A DNA stretch of 64,000 nt, taken from the NCBI RefSeq assembly GCF_013359945.1, contig NZ_JABWCS010000193.1, positions 1-64,000 of the forward strand, read 5' to 3'. Below, in pieces: positions 1 through 8,587 of the stretch (position 1 is its first letter; each line of letters starts with the position of its first letter). The notes beneath the pieces are model-generated. The model had not been told where the DNA came from. It did no database searches and worked only from the letters and a program-made list of their open reading frames with translations. Made by a program: the position numbers and the translations under genes. Origin of the DNA: Paenibacillus agri. Lineage in GTDB: Bacteria; Bacillota; Bacilli; Paenibacillales; Paenibacillaceae.

Positions 1-176
1 GTTTATGTTTTGCTTAAACTCCTGTTTGACGAAGGTCAAAAGGTCGTGCATTGGAGCGCAAAATTAACATTTGCCGATTTCGCACGATTATTAAGTTTAC
101 AAACATTGTCGTTAGAGTGGAGGATTTATTTAAATAAATTCTGGATTTAAACTCATAATTTGGCCAATCAACAGGT

Positions 177-480
177 CTAACAATAATGCTCTTATTTAAC
201 TTATTTATCTATATTGAAGAAAAATAAGGTGCAAAAATGCCGTTAGTTGGGGAGGAGAAGCATTGTTTCACTGTTGAGACGGGGAAGGGGAAGGGGAGTT
301 GGAGGGAGAATTTGCGTCCTGCCCCTAACTTCACCAGTCTTTACGCCTGCTCTTCAGTTTGGATTTTAATTTCACTTCAAAATTAGCGATTGAAATCAGG
401 TAACAGCTTAGGCTTACGGGGGTGAGCTTTCCAGCGAAAAGCTTTCAGGCGAATACTTTCTCTCTTACAGTTCAACCCTC
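177..480 (+). repeat. Partial copy A of the four-arm intergenic repeat
   Basis: The stretch 1-600 holds no supportable gene. At 221-252 it carries the right outer arm (AAGGTGCAAAAATGCCGTTA core) of a repeat also found at about 4.9, 43.4 and 53.3 kb. A degenerate right inner arm lies at 177-200. The left arms are absent. Downstream, 330-377 (TTCACCAG...TTTAATTTCACTT) matches 5166-5213. The segment near 437-475 (AAAGCTTTCAGGCGAA followed by a T/C-rich tail) matches the tail of the 43.4-kb copy. The copy is therefore truncated on its left side. Nothing was recognised in 1-176 or 481-590. Confidence 0.7.
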
Positions 481-600
481 CCCTTCATTCTTTCTCGTTT
501 CTTGCGACTTGTTATGTCGAATATAGTCGAAAATTTAGAATTAATGACTCATACGGATTTTGGATATGACATGTTAGGCTGATATAAGAGGGGGATTTAA

Positions 601-873
601 ATGAATGTTTATCTAGTTGCGATTCTGATCTTTATTATTTTGTTCAGCTTATTTTTTAACATCTACAAGAAAAAACAAAGAGAAGGCAGTAAAGCACCGG
701 ATGTGGTTATAATTTTAGGGTTTAGCGTAGCTATCGTTATGGTAGTGACTCAGGCATTAATATATGGTGCTGGGGCTTGGACTTGGAATACAACAATACT
801 TGTAATTGCGTCAGTTATCGGTATTGGGCGTATCCTTTTCAGTTGGAACAAAGCCAAGAGAAATAGAGTATAA
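601..873 (+). CDS. Small integral membrane protein, unknown function
   Basis: A 90-residue protein made almost entirely of hydrophobic segments. One helix spans about residues 2-20, followed by a basic loop (KKKQREGSK). A second spans about 34-55 and a third about 63-82, and the protein ends in a basic tail. The start is supported by a GGGGG run about 7 nt upstream. It stands alone, with a terminator hairpin 34 nt after its stop, so it is probably a monocistronic unit. I do not recognise the family. The size and topology fit the many short DUF-type membrane proteins of Firmicutes, but nothing in the sequence points to a role. Confidence 0.7.
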   Translation: MNVYLVAILIFIILFSLFFNIYKKKQREGSKAPDVVIILGFSVAIVMVVTQALIYGAGAWTWNTTILVIASVIGIGRILFSWNKAKRNRV

Positions 874-906
874 AATATTACGAAAATGTAATTATTTAAA
901 TCTGGA

Positions 907-940
907 AAATAGTCTTCCATTCAATGGAGGGCTATTTTTT
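907..940 (+). terminator. Rho-independent terminator
   Basis: Imperfect hairpin AATAG...CCATT/AATGG...CTATT followed by TTTTTT, just after the 90-residue membrane protein gene. Confidence 0.75.
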
Positions 941-1240
941 GAGGGTGTGTCCGCATAGAGATTATATTATTTTAGCTCAGCTGAAGAAAATATATTAAAT
1001 TTTTTTAATATATTTTAATAAAAGTGCTTCCGAAATTGAAACAAATGCTATATTATAGTATCTCATATGAATAATAATAGTTTATTCTGCATATTAATCC
1101 GGTTCTTACATGGGAGTGTCAGTTTTCCGGATGGTTTAGAAGATATGCCGGAATGGAGGAATGCAAGGATCATAGCTTCATAGAGCCGAGATGATACTTC
1201 GGCCAGAAATCTATCAACACGAATATACAGGGGGTTTACC
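941..1240 (+). other. Untranslated upstream region of the M14/SLH gene
   Basis: About 300 nt with no gene. The first half is very A+T-rich and probably holds the promoter, but no -35/-10 pair with good spacing was convincing. The second half (1085-1230) has a weak hairpin (GCCGA 1185-1189 / TCGGC 1199-1203). A GGGGG ribosome site lies just before the ATG at 1241. No known riboswitch motif was recognised. Confidence 0.4.
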
Positions 1241-4200
1241 ATGTCTAAAAGATTATTATCCTTATTAATTGCGTTTACCCTGGTAATGTCCGGACTGCTT
1301 CCTGCAGCCTATGCCGCACCAGAAGTAAGTGAGATTGCACCGCAATCTGTAACAGCACCTGCAGCTGACGCAGCAGGATCTTCCGAAGGGACATCCCAGC
1401 CATCAGTAACATCGGAAGTCTATGCGCCACCTACAATATCCACTGAGGTATACCAAGCTTCCATGACGGAAGCCAGAACACTGGAAATCACGTTCGATCT
1501 TCCGCAAGGTACAACCACTGACCAAATCATCTGGAACTTCGGCAGAAATGCAGAAGAGATGAAGCCGCTGGCTGCTTGGAAGAAATGGAATAATGACTCT
1601 AAAGTTAGAGATTATACGGGAGACCCATTCATTAAGGTGACTTATGAGCCTGTCTCTGGTTCTACTGTCAAAGCACTGGTTCATTTTGACCTTTTGTATG
1701 GTGTCAATTTGTCGCTCTCCGGGATCCGTGCAGAGTATGTGAAGCGTGCAGGTATTTACAACCTGGAAGCCTCCATCCCGTCCGGACATGTTGTGGCAGT
1801 GCAGCAAGTGAAGCTGAACCCGTATGATACCTATCATACATACGATGAGATTAAACCGGCGATTGACCGTATCACTGCGCCGAGCAACAATAAATATAAC
1901 CGCTACGTAGAGTATCAACAAATTGGTACCTCAACCCAAGGCCGTGCGATCCACTTCTCCATCGTGGGCAAAGACAAGGCTTCTGTGGACCAATATTTGA
2001 ATGAAACCTTGCCACTGATGATGAATGACCCTGCCGCATTGCAGGCGAAGATCAGAAGCGGTGAACTGAAAGACTATAAAGTACCTATCTGGCTGAACAA
2101 CATTCATGCTGATGAAGCTAACGGGGTAGACGTGATCATCAAGTTCCTCGACACCCTGATGACACAAAAAGTAGTATCGTATGACACAACTGACGATAAA
2201 GGCAATGCCAAAAAAGTATCATTGGATATTGATACGGCATTAGATAACGTAATCTTCCTTCTGGATTATGTAGAAAATCCGGATGGCCGTGCGTTGAACA
2301 CACGCGCAACATCTACATTGCTAGACCCGAACCGCGATAACTCTTACCAGACTCAACCGGAAACAAAAGCAGTAACGGCTCAAATCGCTAAATGGACGCC
2401 ACTTAGCTTTCTGGATATGCACGGATTTGTCAGTGGTTTCTTGATCGAGCCTTGCACTCCGCCACATGATCCAAACATCGAGTATGACCTGGTATTGGAC
2501 AACATGGTTGATCAGGCACATGCTATGGGGAATGCTGCGATTGCGAATACCAAATATGATTCCTATCATGTTCCTTACGAAGAAAGTGAGAAATTAAGGG
2601 AAGATCCGAACTATAAAGGTGCTTCCGGTACCTATGTAACAGGTTGGGATGATGCTTCCCCAGCGTATACAGCAGTATATGCAATGCAACAAGGTGCAAT
2701 GGGACACACGCTTGAAGTTCCTGAGCTGAACGAAGATTCACTGGATGCTTTCTACTACGCTACTCTTGGAGCAACAAGCTATGTAGTGGACAACAAGGAG
2801 AAGCTGTTCCTGAATCAGCTGGAGATTTTCAAACGCGGCATCAATAATGAAGATAACAGAGCAGTTGATAAAAACTTGATCAATGCGAAATACGAGCCGA
2901 TCGGCCGTCCGCGGGGCGAGAATGCAAACTTCTTCCCTGAGTATTACGTGTTGCCAGTTGACAAGAACCTGCAAAAAAATGAGCTGGAAACGTACAAAAT
3001 GGTACAATACCTGCTTCGTAACAACATCAAGGTAGAGCAGACCACCACTAGTGTTACTGTGGGTTCTGTCACTTACCCAGCAGGAACCTATGTCGTGAAC
3101 ATGCATCAGGCCAAACGCGGATTTGCGAACCTGGTACTGTATGATGGACTCAACGTATCCGACTTCAATGAAATGTATTCCGATACTGTACAGAATTTCG
3201 CGGACATGCGCGGTTTCGACCGTCACATTATCCGCACTGCTGGTGCTTTTAAGGGAATAACAAAGCAAGTTACAAGTATTGCAATTCCTAGCACCAACCT
3301 GGATAGCTATCCATTCGAGCAAAACTACGTAATCCGTAACAGTAACAATGATGCAATCAAAGCAGTAAATGAGCTGCTGGCGAACAAAAAAGCTGTAACT
3401 TTGCTCGAAAAAGATGGATATGGATATGAAAAAGGAAGCTTCCTTGTCTCCAGATCGAACTTAAGAACCGTTGCTTCCAAATATCTGCTGGATCTTGTGC
3501 CATTCAATCCAAATGCAGATAAGACAGGTAAGCTCTTGAAGGCTCCAAGTGTCGCCATTGGCGGTGCACCTGGCTTCATTGTGGCTGATCTTGGATTTAA
3601 AGTAACAACAGATACAGCAGCAGCCGACGTTCTTGTGAACTCGGGAACCAATCTGATTGCTTCCGGTAAACCGTTTATCGGTTATGGTAGAAGTATTCTG
3701 AGCACAGTCAAAAATCTTAAGGTTCTGCCTGGTCTGGATTATTCTAACCCAGTCAACGCAGCTGGCAGAGCTGACGCTCATGAAGGATTGTTTAAGGCGG
3801 TTATCTCCCAAGATAACGTAATTACAGCGCCTTACGCAGCTTCTGAATACCTGTACACTGTGTCGGCGGCTTACATCACTGCCGTTCCAGAGGGTGCAGA
3901 AGTGCTGGCTAAATACGGCAACGGCGATGATTTCTTCAAAGCCGGCTGGTGGCCGAACAGCAGTGCTGCTAAGGACCAAGTATTGGCTCTGAGCTACAAG
4001 CAGAACAACCTGAATGTAACATTGTTTGCTAACGACCTACTGAACAAATATCACCCGCAGAACCAGTTCCGTTTGCTGGCTAATGCGATCTATGCTTCTT
4101 CTCCGGCTGCGACTGAAGCAGACGGTATGGACAATGGTGGTTTGGAGACACCGCCGCCAGTGTCATCGGGTGGCAACGGACCTGTTGCAACACCTGCACC

Positions 4201-4819
4201 ATCAGCAACGCCTGCACCAACCGCAACACCAGCTCCAACAGTTCAACCGTCTGCGCCTGCAGCAACGCCAAGCTTCACTGACCTTAGTAAAGTGGTTTGG
4301 GCAACAGACGCCATTAAGGAACTGACGGAAAAAGGTATTATCAAAGGTGTAAGCGACAATTCATTCGCACCACTGAAAGAAGTTACACGTGCTGAATTCA
4401 TCACCATGATCGTGCGTGCCTTCGACCTGCTGGATGAGAATGCCGCTGCTTCCTTCAGTGATGTTAAAGCAACGGATTGGTCTTACAGCTACATCGCTTC
4501 CGGGGTCAACAACGGCCTGATTAACGGTGTAGGTGGAGGCAAGTTCGATCCGAAGCGTGCGATTACACGTGAAGAAATGGCGATCATTGCCGCCAATGCC
4601 CTGAAGAAATTCAAAGGCAAGTCTGTAAACGACGCTGACGCGACCCTGGCAACCTTTAAAGATAAAGGAAGCATTGCTTCTTACGGTAAAGAAGCGGTAG
4701 CGCTGCTTGCCCAAGAAGGTATCGTTAAAGGTTTGACAGCCGACACGTTCGGACCAAAAGGTGTTGCCAACCGTGCCCAGGCTGCGGTTATCATTAGCAA
4801 TCTGATTAACCTGAAGTAA
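1241..4819 (+). CDS. Secreted M14-family zinc carboxypeptidase with three SLH domains
   Basis: An exported 1192-residue surface protein. Residues 1-25 form a signal peptide ending AYA. The peptidase part has the M14 zinc pattern: H289 and E292 in IHADE, and H394 in LDMHG. A TLEVPE segment holds E492 as the likely catalytic glutamate, comparable to the FELRD region of carboxypeptidase A. A long region of unclear fold (about 560-965) follows, then a Pro/Thr/Ala linker (about 968-1010). Three S-layer homology repeats start near 1011, 1070 and 1133 and would bind pyruvylated secondary wall polymer. The likely role is trimming of extracellular peptides or peptidoglycan peptides while anchored to the wall. 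The substrate is not readable. The gene is monocistronic with its own terminator. It is much longer than a single-domain M14 enzyme (300-450 residues). Confidence 0.88.
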   Translation: MSKRLLSLLIAFTLVMSGLLPAAYAAPEVSEIAPQSVTAPAADAAGSSEGTSQPSVTSEVYAPPTISTEVYQASMTEARTLEITFDLPQGTTTDQIIWNFGRNAEEMKPLAAWKKWNNDSKVRDYTGDPFIKVTYEPVSGSTVKALVHFDLLYGVNLSLSGIRAEYVKRAGIYNLEASIPSGHVVAVQQVKLNPYDTYHTYDEIKPAIDRITAPSNNKYNRYVEYQQIGTSTQGRAIHFSIVGKDKASVDQYLNETLPLMMNDPAALQAKIRSGELKDYKVPIWLNNIHADEANGVDVIIKFLDTLMTQKVVSYDTTDDKGNAKKVSLDIDTALDNVIFLLDYVENPDGRALNTRATSTLLDPNRDNSYQTQPETKAVTAQIAKWTPLSFLDMHGFVSGFLIEPCTPPHDPNIEYDLVLDNMVDQAHAMGNAAIANTKYDSYHVPYEESEKLREDPNYKGASGTYVTGWDDASPAYTAVYAMQQGAMGHTLEVPELNEDSLDAFYYATLGATSYVVDNKEKLFLNQLEIFKRGINNEDNRAVDKNLINAKYEPIGRPRGENANFFPEYYVLPVDKNLQKNELETYKMVQYLLRNNIKVEQTTTSVTVGSVTYPAGTYVVNMHQAKRGFANLVLYDGLNVSDFNEMYSDTVQNFADMRGFDRHIIRTAGAFKGITKQVTSIAIPSTNLDSYPFEQNYVIRNSNNDAIKAVNELLANKKAVTLLEKDGYGYEKGSFLVSRSNLRTVASKYLLDLVPFNPNADKTGKLLKAPSVAIGGAPGFIVADLGFKVTTDTAAADVLVNSGTNLIASGKPFIGYGRSILSTVKNLKVLPGLDYSNPVNAAGRADAHEGLFKAVISQDNVITAPYAASEYLYTVSAAYITAVPEGAEVLAKYGNGDDFFKAGWWPNSSAAKDQVLALSYKQNNLNVTLFANDLLNKYHPQNQFRLLANAIYASSPAATEADGMDNGGLETPPPVSSGGNGPVATPAPSATPAPTATPAPTVQPSAPAATPSFTDLSKVVWATDAIKELTEKGIIKGVSDNSFAPLKEVTRAEFITMIVRAFDLLDENAAASFSDVKATDWSYSYIASGVNNGLINGVGGGKFDPKRAITREEMAIIAANALKKFKGKSVNDADATLATFKDKGSIASYGKEAVALLAQEGIVKGLTADTFGPKGVANRAQAAVIISNLINLK

Positions 4820-4840
4820 TAGAATCAACAGATAAGAATG

Positions 4841-4884
4841 AAGGATGTCCCAAAGCCGGTTATGGCTTTAGGGGCATCCTTCTT
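4841..4884 (+). terminator. Terminator of the M14/SLH gene
   Basis: Long hairpin AAGGATG...AAAGCC / GGCTTT...CATCCTT followed by a short pyrimidine run, 21 nt after the stop. Confidence 0.75.
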
Positions 4885-4892
4885 TGTATAAG

Positions 4893-5213
4893 TGTAATTA
4901 ACAGCATTTTTGTACCCTAAATACTCTGCAGCTAAGGATTAGTGGGAATTAAGGACAATATTGTACGTTAATTTCCCTTGAATAGTCCTTTTAAGGTTAT
5001 TTTAGGAGAATAAGATACAATAATGCCCTTATTTTCCTTTTTTACCTCTTTTAAAGAAATTTAAGGTACAAAAATGCTCTTAGTTGGGGAGCTAGAGTCA
5101 TTTTCCATTGTTAAGAAGACTGCTGCGGGGCATCGGAGTGTTGCGTCTAAAAGCTAAAGCCCGAACTTCACCAGAATAACGCCTGATCTTCTGTTTGAAT
5201 CTTAATTTCACTT
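4893..5213 (+). repeat. Copy B of the four-arm intergenic repeat
   Basis: The arms are: left outer 4895-4921, left inner 4946-4976, right inner 5009-5038, right outer 5058-5089. The left outer arm is nearly the reverse complement of the right outer arm (shared core GGTACAAAAATGC). The inner arms are less well matched. The distal part 5166-5213 matches copy A at 330-377. The block fills the gap between the M14 terminator and the GntR promoter. Confidence 0.75.
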
Positions 5214-5245
5214 AATATAATAGAAAAATTTTACTTTAAGTATTA

Positions 5246-5270
5246 TTTGTATTAGAGTATATGATACAAA
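5246..5270. promoter_or_regulatory. Candidate operator of the GntR-type repressor
   Basis: Perfect 7-bp inverted repeat TTTGTAT (5246-5252) / ATACAAA (5264-5270) with an 11-nt spacer, 40 nt upstream of the GntR start. It lies in the A+T-rich stretch expected to hold the promoter. Autoregulation by the following gene is inferred; short GntR/YtrA proteins commonly repress their own operon. Confidence 0.5.
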
Positions 5271-5310
5271 TACCCAATTAACAGCTACAACAGCTATAAC
5301 AGGAGGCTCT

Positions 5311-5706
5311 ATGATCATTACTCTGGATTTTAAAAGCGAGCTTCCGATCTATGTCCAACTCCGCAACGAAATCGTAATCGGGATAGGTTCGGGAGCACTG
5401 GCTTACGGCGAAAAATTGCCAACCGTCAGGCAAATGGCCCAAGACCTTGGTGTGAACGCGATGACGGTGAACAAGGCCTATGCCATTTTGAAGAATGAAG
5501 GATTTATCTCCATTGATCGCAGGCACGGGGCTACGGTCATGCCGCTGGCGGCGGGACAGGCGGAATTTAAAGCGAAGCTTGAGAATGAGCTGCGGCTGGT
5601 CATCTCAGAAGCAAGCTTGAAGGGAATCCCCCGCGACGAGTTTATGCAGATGTGTACTTCCATATTTAGTGCGGTGACGTTTAAACCAAATTCTATTTCA
5701 GAATAG
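5311..5706 (+). CDS. GntR-family transcriptional regulator, YtrA type
   Basis: A 131-residue protein. The N-terminal winged helix-turn-helix (about residues 5-75) shows the GntR signature: LPIYVQLRNEI, then LPTVRQMAQDLGVN and TVNKAYAILKNEGF. Only a short helical tail of about 50 residues follows instead of a ligand-binding domain. This matches the YtrA subfamily, which usually represses its own operon together with a membrane-protein partner. An AGGAGG site precedes the ATG. The next gene, a membrane protein, begins 10 nt after the stop, so the two form an operon. A 7-bp inverted repeat 40 nt upstream is a candidate binding site. The inducing signal is unknown; YtrA-type systems often respond to envelope stress, which is an inference here. 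Confidence 0.88.
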   Translation: MIITLDFKSELPIYVQLRNEIVIGIGSGALAYGEKLPTVRQMAQDLGVNAMTVNKAYAILKNEGFISIDRRHGATVMPLAAGQAEFKAKLENELRLVISEASLKGIPRDEFMQMCTSIFSAVTFKPNSISE

Positions 5707-5716
5707 GGGGACTTCC

Positions 5717-7090
5717 ATGCAGATTCTCTTTTTGTTCATAGGACTTTTAATCTTCACGATTATTCTGGTCACTTATGCAAGTCAACTTAAGCCCAGAGAA
5801 AGCCTGTGGTTTGGTGTGAGCCTGCCGGCTGAAGCGATGGAGGATGAAGAACTGACGCGTCTGCAGGTGACAAGTAAAAAAAGGTTCGCTGCCTATAGTG
5901 TATGGCTATTGCTTGCTTTGCTGCCGCTCCTGTTCCTGACTAAGTACGTCTCACTGGCTTATATCTACACGATGGTCTGGGGAGCTGTCATGATGTATGT
6001 ACTTCGGATTCCCTTTCTGAAAGCGCACCGGGCAGCCAAGGAGATCAAAGTGAGAAACGGATGGTTTGTCGGAGAGAAAAGGGTTGTCCGTGTGGATACC
6101 AAGCTCTCGCTGCTTAAGGAGCGGATGATGATTTCCCCTTTTTGGTTTATAGTGCCTGCGCTCATTGGTGCTGTTCCATTTATTATAGGGGGGCAGGGAG
6201 ACGGCGATAACCGGGTGATCGGAGCGGTTGCATTGGCGACGGTGGCGCTGATGCTTATCGTATTTCGGGCTTTTGGCAAAATGAAACCAAAGGTGTTCAG
6301 CGTGGACAATGAACTTAATGTGAAACTCAACAGGATCGTCCTGAGGTACTGGTCACTGCTGTGGCTTGGCCTCGCTGTTTTAAACAGTGTCAGCGCTGTT
6401 TCGCTTGCCTATGCTCTTCAGAGGGAGGTCTCCCCGGGGAATACAATATGGATAGCGGGCGCTCTGATCATTAGCGTTCTGCCTGTGGCCGGTATTTTGC
6501 TGGTACACCACAAAGTGCAGACGTTATCGGCGGACATCGCTGGGCAGGGAGAAGGCGCGGTCTTTGTTACCGATGATGATGAGTATTGGATTAATGGGAC
6601 TACATATAATAACCCGAACGACAGCTCACTTATGGTACCAAAGCGGATAGGGATCGGCACAACGATTAACACGGGGACAAAAGTGGGTAAAAGCATATAT
6701 CGCAGTCTGTTTGTATTTTTGCCAGTTGTCCTTATCGGGACGGGCTGGATGACTTTTCAGGCAGAATTTTCAACTCCACACTTTGCGTTGGGCGAGAACC
6801 GACAGGTGAGTATTGAGTATCCGCTGTACAACTATAGCTTCAATCTAAAGGATGTTGAAGAGATAACACTTGTGGACGCTTTGCCGCGCGCACGACGCAC
6901 AAATGGGATCTGGGTGGATACAGTAGCTATAGGCAACTTCAAGCTTGACACCTACGGGAAAACTAAACTGTACACGTATAGAAATTCTCCGCCGTATATT
7001 GTGATCAAATTGCCGGATATCTATGTGGTGTACAATGCCAAAGATCCTTCCCAGACGAAGAAGATTTTTGCCGATCTGCAGGATAGGTGA
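5717..7090 (+). CDS. Multi-pass membrane protein of the DUF1648/DUF5808 kind
   Basis: A 457-residue protein with a first transmembrane helix at about 2-20 and pairs of helices around 55-95, 140-185, 212-262 and 327-345. It ends in a roughly 110-residue soluble tail. About residues 288-320 carry YWINGTTYNNPNDSSL followed by VPKRIGIGTTIN. This resembles the conserved motif of the DUF5808 domain often found in DUF1648 proteins (recalled, not searched). The tail has a beta-rich composition that may be a PH-like domain. Translation is coupled to the GntR gene 10 nt upstream. YtrA-like regulators typically control such membrane partners. The molecular function is unknown. No terminator is visible after the stop. 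Confidence 0.7.
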   Translation: MQILFLFIGLLIFTIILVTYASQLKPRESLWFGVSLPAEAMEDEELTRLQVTSKKRFAAYSVWLLLALLPLLFLTKYVSLAYIYTMVWGAVMMYVLRIPFLKAHRAAKEIKVRNGWFVGEKRVVRVDTKLSLLKERMMISPFWFIVPALIGAVPFIIGGQGDGDNRVIGAVALATVALMLIVFRAFGKMKPKVFSVDNELNVKLNRIVLRYWSLLWLGLAVLNSVSAVSLAYALQREVSPGNTIWIAGALIISVLPVAGILLVHHKVQTLSADIAGQGEGAVFVTDDDEYWINGTTYNNPNDSSLMVPKRIGIGTTINTGTKVGKSIYRSLFVFLPVVLIGTGWMTFQAEFSTPHFALGENRQVSIEYPLYNYSFNLKDVEEITLVDALPRARRTNGIWVDTVAIGNFKLDTYGKTKLYTYRNSPPYIVIKLPDIYVVYNAKDPSQTKKIFADLQDR

Positions 7091-7310
7091 GTTATATCAT
7101 TGAATTATGAAAAATTCGTATCCACTGGTGCGTTACTGTGATAGAATAGTCTAGTTGTCTAATTTTAGTTCTCGCCGTATGGATTTTTTGAAATTAAAAG
7201 AATAATTCGCAGGAAAACAGAGCATTTCAGTGTATTTCGGTGAATTGCAGAGTATTAACGGCGAAACTCAAAGATTTTACTCAAAAGATATCATTTTTTG
7301 TCGGTTTTTA

Positions 7311-7339
7311 TTGATTATTTGGGAACTATTCTGTATAAT
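7311..7339 (+). promoter_or_regulatory. SigA-type promoter of the polyamine operon
   Basis: TTGATT (7311-7316), a 17-nt spacer, then TATAAT (7334-7339), about 45 nt upstream of the TTG start at 7383. The rest of 7091-7310 shows no recognised feature. Confidence 0.7.
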
Positions 7340-7382
7340 CAGCCTTGTTGATTTTGCATATGGAATTTAGGAGGTTATTAAT

Positions 7383-8582
7383 TTGGGAAAAGCGTTAATT
7401 ATTGGCGCTGGCGGTGTTTCCAGTGTTGTTGTTCATAAATGCTGCCAGAATCCGGATGTGTTCGAAGAGATTTGTATTGCAAGCAGAACGGTTGCGAAGT
7501 GCGACGCGCTGAAAGATAAATTAGATGGTGGCCGTACGAAGATTCAGACGGCACAAGTTGATGCGGACAATACGGAGGAAGTTATCGAGCTCATCAAGAG
7601 CTTCGGGCCGGATGTTGTCATTAATGTGGCTCTCCCTTATCAGGACCTGACCATTATGGATGCCTGCCTGGCAACCGGTGTTCACTATGTGGATACTGCA
7701 AACTACGAACCACAGGATACTGCGAAGTTCGAGTACTCCTGGCAATGGGCTTACAAGGAAAGATTTGAGAAAGCGGGACTTACTGCACTGCTGGGCAGCG
7801 GCTTTGACCCAGGCGTGACAGGCGTGTTCACAGCCTACGCGCAAAAGCACTACTTTGATGAAATTCATACGATTGATATTGTGGATGCCAATGCAGGTGA
7901 TCACGGTTACCCGTTCGCAACCAACTTCAATCCTGAAATAAATATTCGTGAAATTACCGCAAACGGACGTTACTTCGAGGATGGCAAATGGATCGAAACG
8001 CCACCGTTGTCTGAGAAAAAAGTATATGACCTTCCGGAAATCGGTCCAAAGGACATTTACCTGTTGTACCATGAGGAATTGGAATCCCTCGCCGTTAACA
8101 TCAAGGGCGTGAAGAAGATCCGTTTCTGGATGACCTTCTCGCAGAACTACCTGAACCACCTGAAGGTGCTTGAGAATGTAGGTATGACTTCCATCGAGCC
8201 GATTGTATATGAAGGCAAAGAAATCATTCCTTTGCAGTTCCTGAAGGCGATTCTGCCAGACCCGGCTTCCCTGGGACCAAGAACTAAGGGTAAAACAAAC
8301 ATTGGCTGTATCATCCAAGGTACTAAAGACGGCCAGCCTAAGACTTACTATGTATACAACGTATGCGATCACCAAGAGTGCTACGCAGAAGTAGGCTCCC
8401 AAGCGATCTCCTACACAACAGGCGTACCGGCGATGATCGGTGCAATGATGATCCTGAAAGGCATCTGGAACAAACCAGGCGTATACAACGTTGAAGAGTT
8501 CGATCCAGACCCATTCATGGAGCAACTGAACAAACAAGGATTGCCTTGGCAAGAAGATTTCTCGCCAACGCTGCTTGACTAA
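7383..8582 (+). CDS. Carboxy(nor)spermidine synthase, saccharopine-dehydrogenase family
   Basis: A 399-residue NAD(P)-dependent dehydrogenase. The N-terminal Rossmann fold has the GAGGV nucleotide loop at residues 8-12. It would condense putrescine (or diaminopropane) with aspartate semialdehyde, reducing the imine to carboxyspermidine (or carboxynorspermidine). The start is TTG, chosen because AGGAGG lies 8-9 nt upstream and no ATG is suitably placed. The next gene, five nucleotides downstream, is the matching decarboxylase, which is the main evidence for this function over a lysine-pathway saccharopine dehydrogenase. A consensus promoter sits just upstream. Whether the product is spermidine or norspermidine cannot be read from sequence. 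The enzymes act in the cytosol. Confidence 0.85.
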   Translation: MGKALIIGAGGVSSVVVHKCCQNPDVFEEICIASRTVAKCDALKDKLDGGRTKIQTAQVDADNTEEVIELIKSFGPDVVINVALPYQDLTIMDACLATGVHYVDTANYEPQDTAKFEYSWQWAYKERFEKAGLTALLGSGFDPGVTGVFTAYAQKHYFDEIHTIDIVDANAGDHGYPFATNFNPEINIREITANGRYFEDGKWIETPPLSEKKVYDLPEIGPKDIYLLYHEELESLAVNIKGVKKIRFWMTFSQNYLNHLKVLENVGMTSIEPIVYEGKEIIPLQFLKAILPDPASLGPRTKGKTNIGCIIQGTKDGQPKTYYVYNVCDHQECYAEVGSQAISYTTGVPAMIGAMMILKGIWNKPGVYNVEEFDPDPFMEQLNKQGLPWQEDFSPTLLD

Positions 8583-8587
8583 GGCCA

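Noticed and set aside
1-600. Transposase or insertion sequence behind the intergenic repeats
   Set aside because: No transposase frame, no terminal inverted repeats of an IS and no obvious target duplications were found at any copy. A non-autonomous element remains possible.
1085-1230. Riboswitch upstream of the M14/SLH gene
   Set aside because: I compared it by eye with c-di-GMP, c-di-AMP and purine riboswitch consensus features and found no match; only a weak 5-bp hairpin is present.
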